Shown piece after piece: positions 4,669-5,654 of a stretch of 5,654 nt of DNA. Where the stretch lies: NCBI GenBank assembly GCA_030698575.1, contig JAUYMQ010000272.1, positions 1 through 5,654 on the forward strand, read 5' to 3'. Under the pieces are notes generated by a model that had not been told where the DNA came from, searched no databases, and worked only from the letters and a program-made list of their open reading frames with translations. The position numbers were made by a program, and so were the translations under genes. The DNA comes from Deltaproteobacteria bacterium (GTDB lineage: Bacteria > JAUYMQ01). The stretch's first letter is position 1. Every line of letters begins with the position of its first letter.

Positions 4669-5228
4669 CAGGATGCCCTCCGTTTCTTCCCCGCGACGAA
4701 CCACTCGGCCAGGGCCGCGAGCCCGGAAAAGAGGGGGGTAGTGTTGTCGCGCTTGAACACGATGCCGGCGCCGCCGATCGTCAGCGTGGGCCACTTGTCG
4801 AACACCACGAGGTTGTCGACGGCGTTCTTGGCCTCGCGCGAGACGGAGAGGAGAACCGCGGCGGCGACCTCCAAGCGTTCCTTGTTGCGGGCATCGACCT
4901 CCTCCGGCCGCTCGTGGCCTGGCTGTCCACCGTCCGGCACCTTGGGAAAGGGATTGCCGGCGACGGCGCGATACAGTGCGGCGTACTTCAGCCCGGCCTC
5001 GTGCTCGTCGTCGGTGATGATCCGATGTGTCAGAAGCGCGTCGAACTTCGTCATGGCGTAGGCCGGGATGTTCGGCACCCCGCCTTTCGGCATCCGGCCC
5101 ATCGCTTCGCGTCGCGCCTCTCCTTCGGGCGTGCCGTGGTCGCGGGTCGACCGAGACAGCCTTCCCGACGGCTCGCGTGCGCCCGTACTTTTCTTACGCC
5201 CCATCTCCGACTCCGTGATGTTGTCCAT
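4668..5228 (-). CDS. Phage-type conserved hypothetical protein, 186 aa
   Basis: The basic N-terminal stretch contains REPSGRLSRS (residues 18-27), then a glycine/proline-rich linker, then a helical part with LLTHRIITDDEHEAGLKYAALYR (65-87). The second half has a helix with VAAAVLLSVSREAKNAVDNLVVF (121-143) and a C-terminal part ending GKKRRAS. The REPxGRLSR start followed by a helix with H/Q-x-A-G-x-x-Y resembles a hypothetical family common in phages and prophages of Rhizobiales. The function is unknown; the basic ends suit nucleic-acid contact. The ATG at 5228 has AGGAG at a good distance. The ATG at 5204 (MGRKKST) also has GGAG upstream and would fit the family start, so the first eight residues are uncertain. 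Confidence 0.75.
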   Translation of the reverse strand: MDNITESEMGRKKSTGAREPSGRLSRSTRDHGTPEGEARREAMGRMPKGGVPNIPAYAMTKFDALLTHRIITDDEHEAGLKYAALYRAVAGNPFPKVPDGGQPGHERPEEVDARNKERLEVAAAVLLSVSREAKNAVDNLVVFDKWPTLTIGGAGIVFKRDNTTPLFSGLAALAEWFVAGKKRRAS

Positions 5229-5355
5229 ATGAACTCCTGTGGGTGGTTTGCGCTCGGCCGCGGTCGATCAGCGGCCGTACCGGCGTCGTTTTGGCGGGAC
5301 TGGCGTCCGTCATGGGCTGTGTACTCCGAGCAGGGCGTTCAACGTGGCGCCAACG
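5229..5355 (-). other. Intergenic segment with an inverted repeat and a weak small ORF
   Basis: CGGCCGC at 5255-5261 and GCGGCCG at 5271-5277 form a perfect seven-base inverted repeat with a nine-base centre (GGTCGATCA). It lies 27-49 bases upstream of the 186-aa gene, so it could be an operator or a hairpin in the leader. A 39-codon minus-strand frame, 5313-5194, begins MTDASPAKTTPVRPL and overlaps the start of the 186-aa gene. Its ribosome binding site (GGAG, ten bases away) is poor, so I do not call it as a gene. Confidence 0.4.
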
Positions 5356-5556
5356 CTAATGCCAGCGAAAGAGACCGCCGTGATCTTCCGTTGAACAGAA
5401 GGCTACGGCGGCGCTTTCGTTTTCAGCGCCGTTTGGGATCACGATTTTCACTTCGCTGAGCACCTTCAGGCAGGCTTCCATCGACGGCATTTCCGTGCTC
5501 GATTGGAACGTGCCGTGACCGCTGACAATCATCACGATGACGAGGAACGCGTTCAT
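5356..5556 (-). CDS. Small exported or membrane-anchored protein with two cysteines, 66 aa
   Basis: The N-terminus MNAFLVIVMIVSGHGTF is a short hydrophobic segment, consistent with a signal or anchor. After it come MEACLKVLSEV with C29 and VAFCSTED with C54, which could form a disulphide in the periplasm. This layout resembles small rhizobial proteins I recall with a short hydrophobic start, a MEAC segment and a second cysteine near the end; their function is unknown. AGGAG lies about ten bases before the ATG, which overlaps the TGA of the upstream gene as ATGA. Confidence 0.7.
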   Translation of the reverse strand: MNAFLVIVMIVSGHGTFQSSTEMPSMEACLKVLSEVKIVIPNGAENESAAVAFCSTEDHGGLFRWH

Positions 5557-5654
5557 GGCTTTGTGCTCCTGGGTTTCCTGGTTGGCTTACGCGGTTTCTT
5601 CGCGGGCCACCACGCGGGCACGCCGTCTCGCCACGTTGGGGATTGGCCCTGGCG
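5553..5654 (-). CDS. C-terminal end of an upstream gene, 33 aa visible
   Basis: The frame enters from the right edge and ends at a TGA that overlaps the next start as ATGA. The visible end is PTWRDGVPAWWPAKKPRKPT and a further lysine/arginine-rich tail. The tryptophan- and lysine-rich C-terminus and the ATGA coupling support a real gene. The product cannot be named from this piece. Confidence 0.6.
   Translation of the reverse strand, partial: RQGQSPTWRDGVPAWWPAKKPRKPTRKPRSTKP

Noticed and set aside
5194-5313. Minus-strand frame of 39 codons that fills the gap before the 186-aa gene
   Set aside because: It has a weak ribosome binding site, a simple composition and an overlap with the next gene. 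It is kept only as a note in the intergenic entry.
4914-5459. Plus-strand open frame of 181 codons
   Set aside because: It is arginine-rich, antisense to the 186-aa and 66-aa genes, and lacks recognisable features.

Overview
The window looks like accessory DNA from an alphaproteobacterium, most likely of the Bradyrhizobium/Rhodopseudomonas type. This rests on the GC-rich sequence, on GGAGG-type ribosome binding sites, and on several small proteins that resemble families I recall from prophages and islands of those genera. No search was run, so the taxonomic call is an inference. There are no tRNA, rRNA, CRISPR or insertion-sequence genes.

Left part (1-1380). The left edge cuts a minus-strand gene for an HsdR_N-like PD-(D/E)XK restriction protein. 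It is broken by a one-base frameshift near 276, and its start is lost or unclear next to a C-rich tract. A long stretch without a convincing gene follows. It holds a purine/pyrimidine inverted repeat, two small hairpins and the first copy of a diverged direct repeat. A small plus-strand gene (806-1054, 82 aa) comes next, followed by the second repeat copy, so the gene sits between the two copies.

Middle (1378-2042). A 49-aa basic protein (minus) and a 166-aa HEPN-like protein with an R-N-x3-H motif (plus) are divergent, with only 14 bases between their start codons.

Right part (1857-5654). This is a tightly packed minus-strand series of small genes, read from right to left. It contains the C-terminal end of one gene, a 66-aa exported-looking protein, a 186-aa phage-type protein, a 14-codon micro-ORF, a roughly 239-aa protein with four cysteine clusters, a 77-aa protein, a 130-aa protein, a 57-aa CxxC protein, a 16-codon micro-ORF, a 129-aa and a 77-aa Cys-rich protein, a 50-aa protein and a 109-aa protein. 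Stop and start codons overlap (ATGA, TGATG, GTGA) or abut at many junctions, which suggests one co-transcribed and translationally coupled unit. This is the usual layout of the early or accessory region of a temperate phage of this group. No integrase, repressor, replication, terminase or structural gene is in view, so I cannot say whether this is an intact prophage, a remnant or a free phage.

The last gene of the phage-like unit runs 186 bases into the opposite strand of the HEPN-like gene. Its recognisable part stops almost exactly at that gene's stop codon, so about 2040 is a plausible junction between the phage module and the defence-like left part. I see no convincing evidence for a complete new system. 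The items most worth checking are the frameshifted restriction gene, the four-module zinc protein, the orphan HEPN-like gene and the two coupled micro-ORFs.
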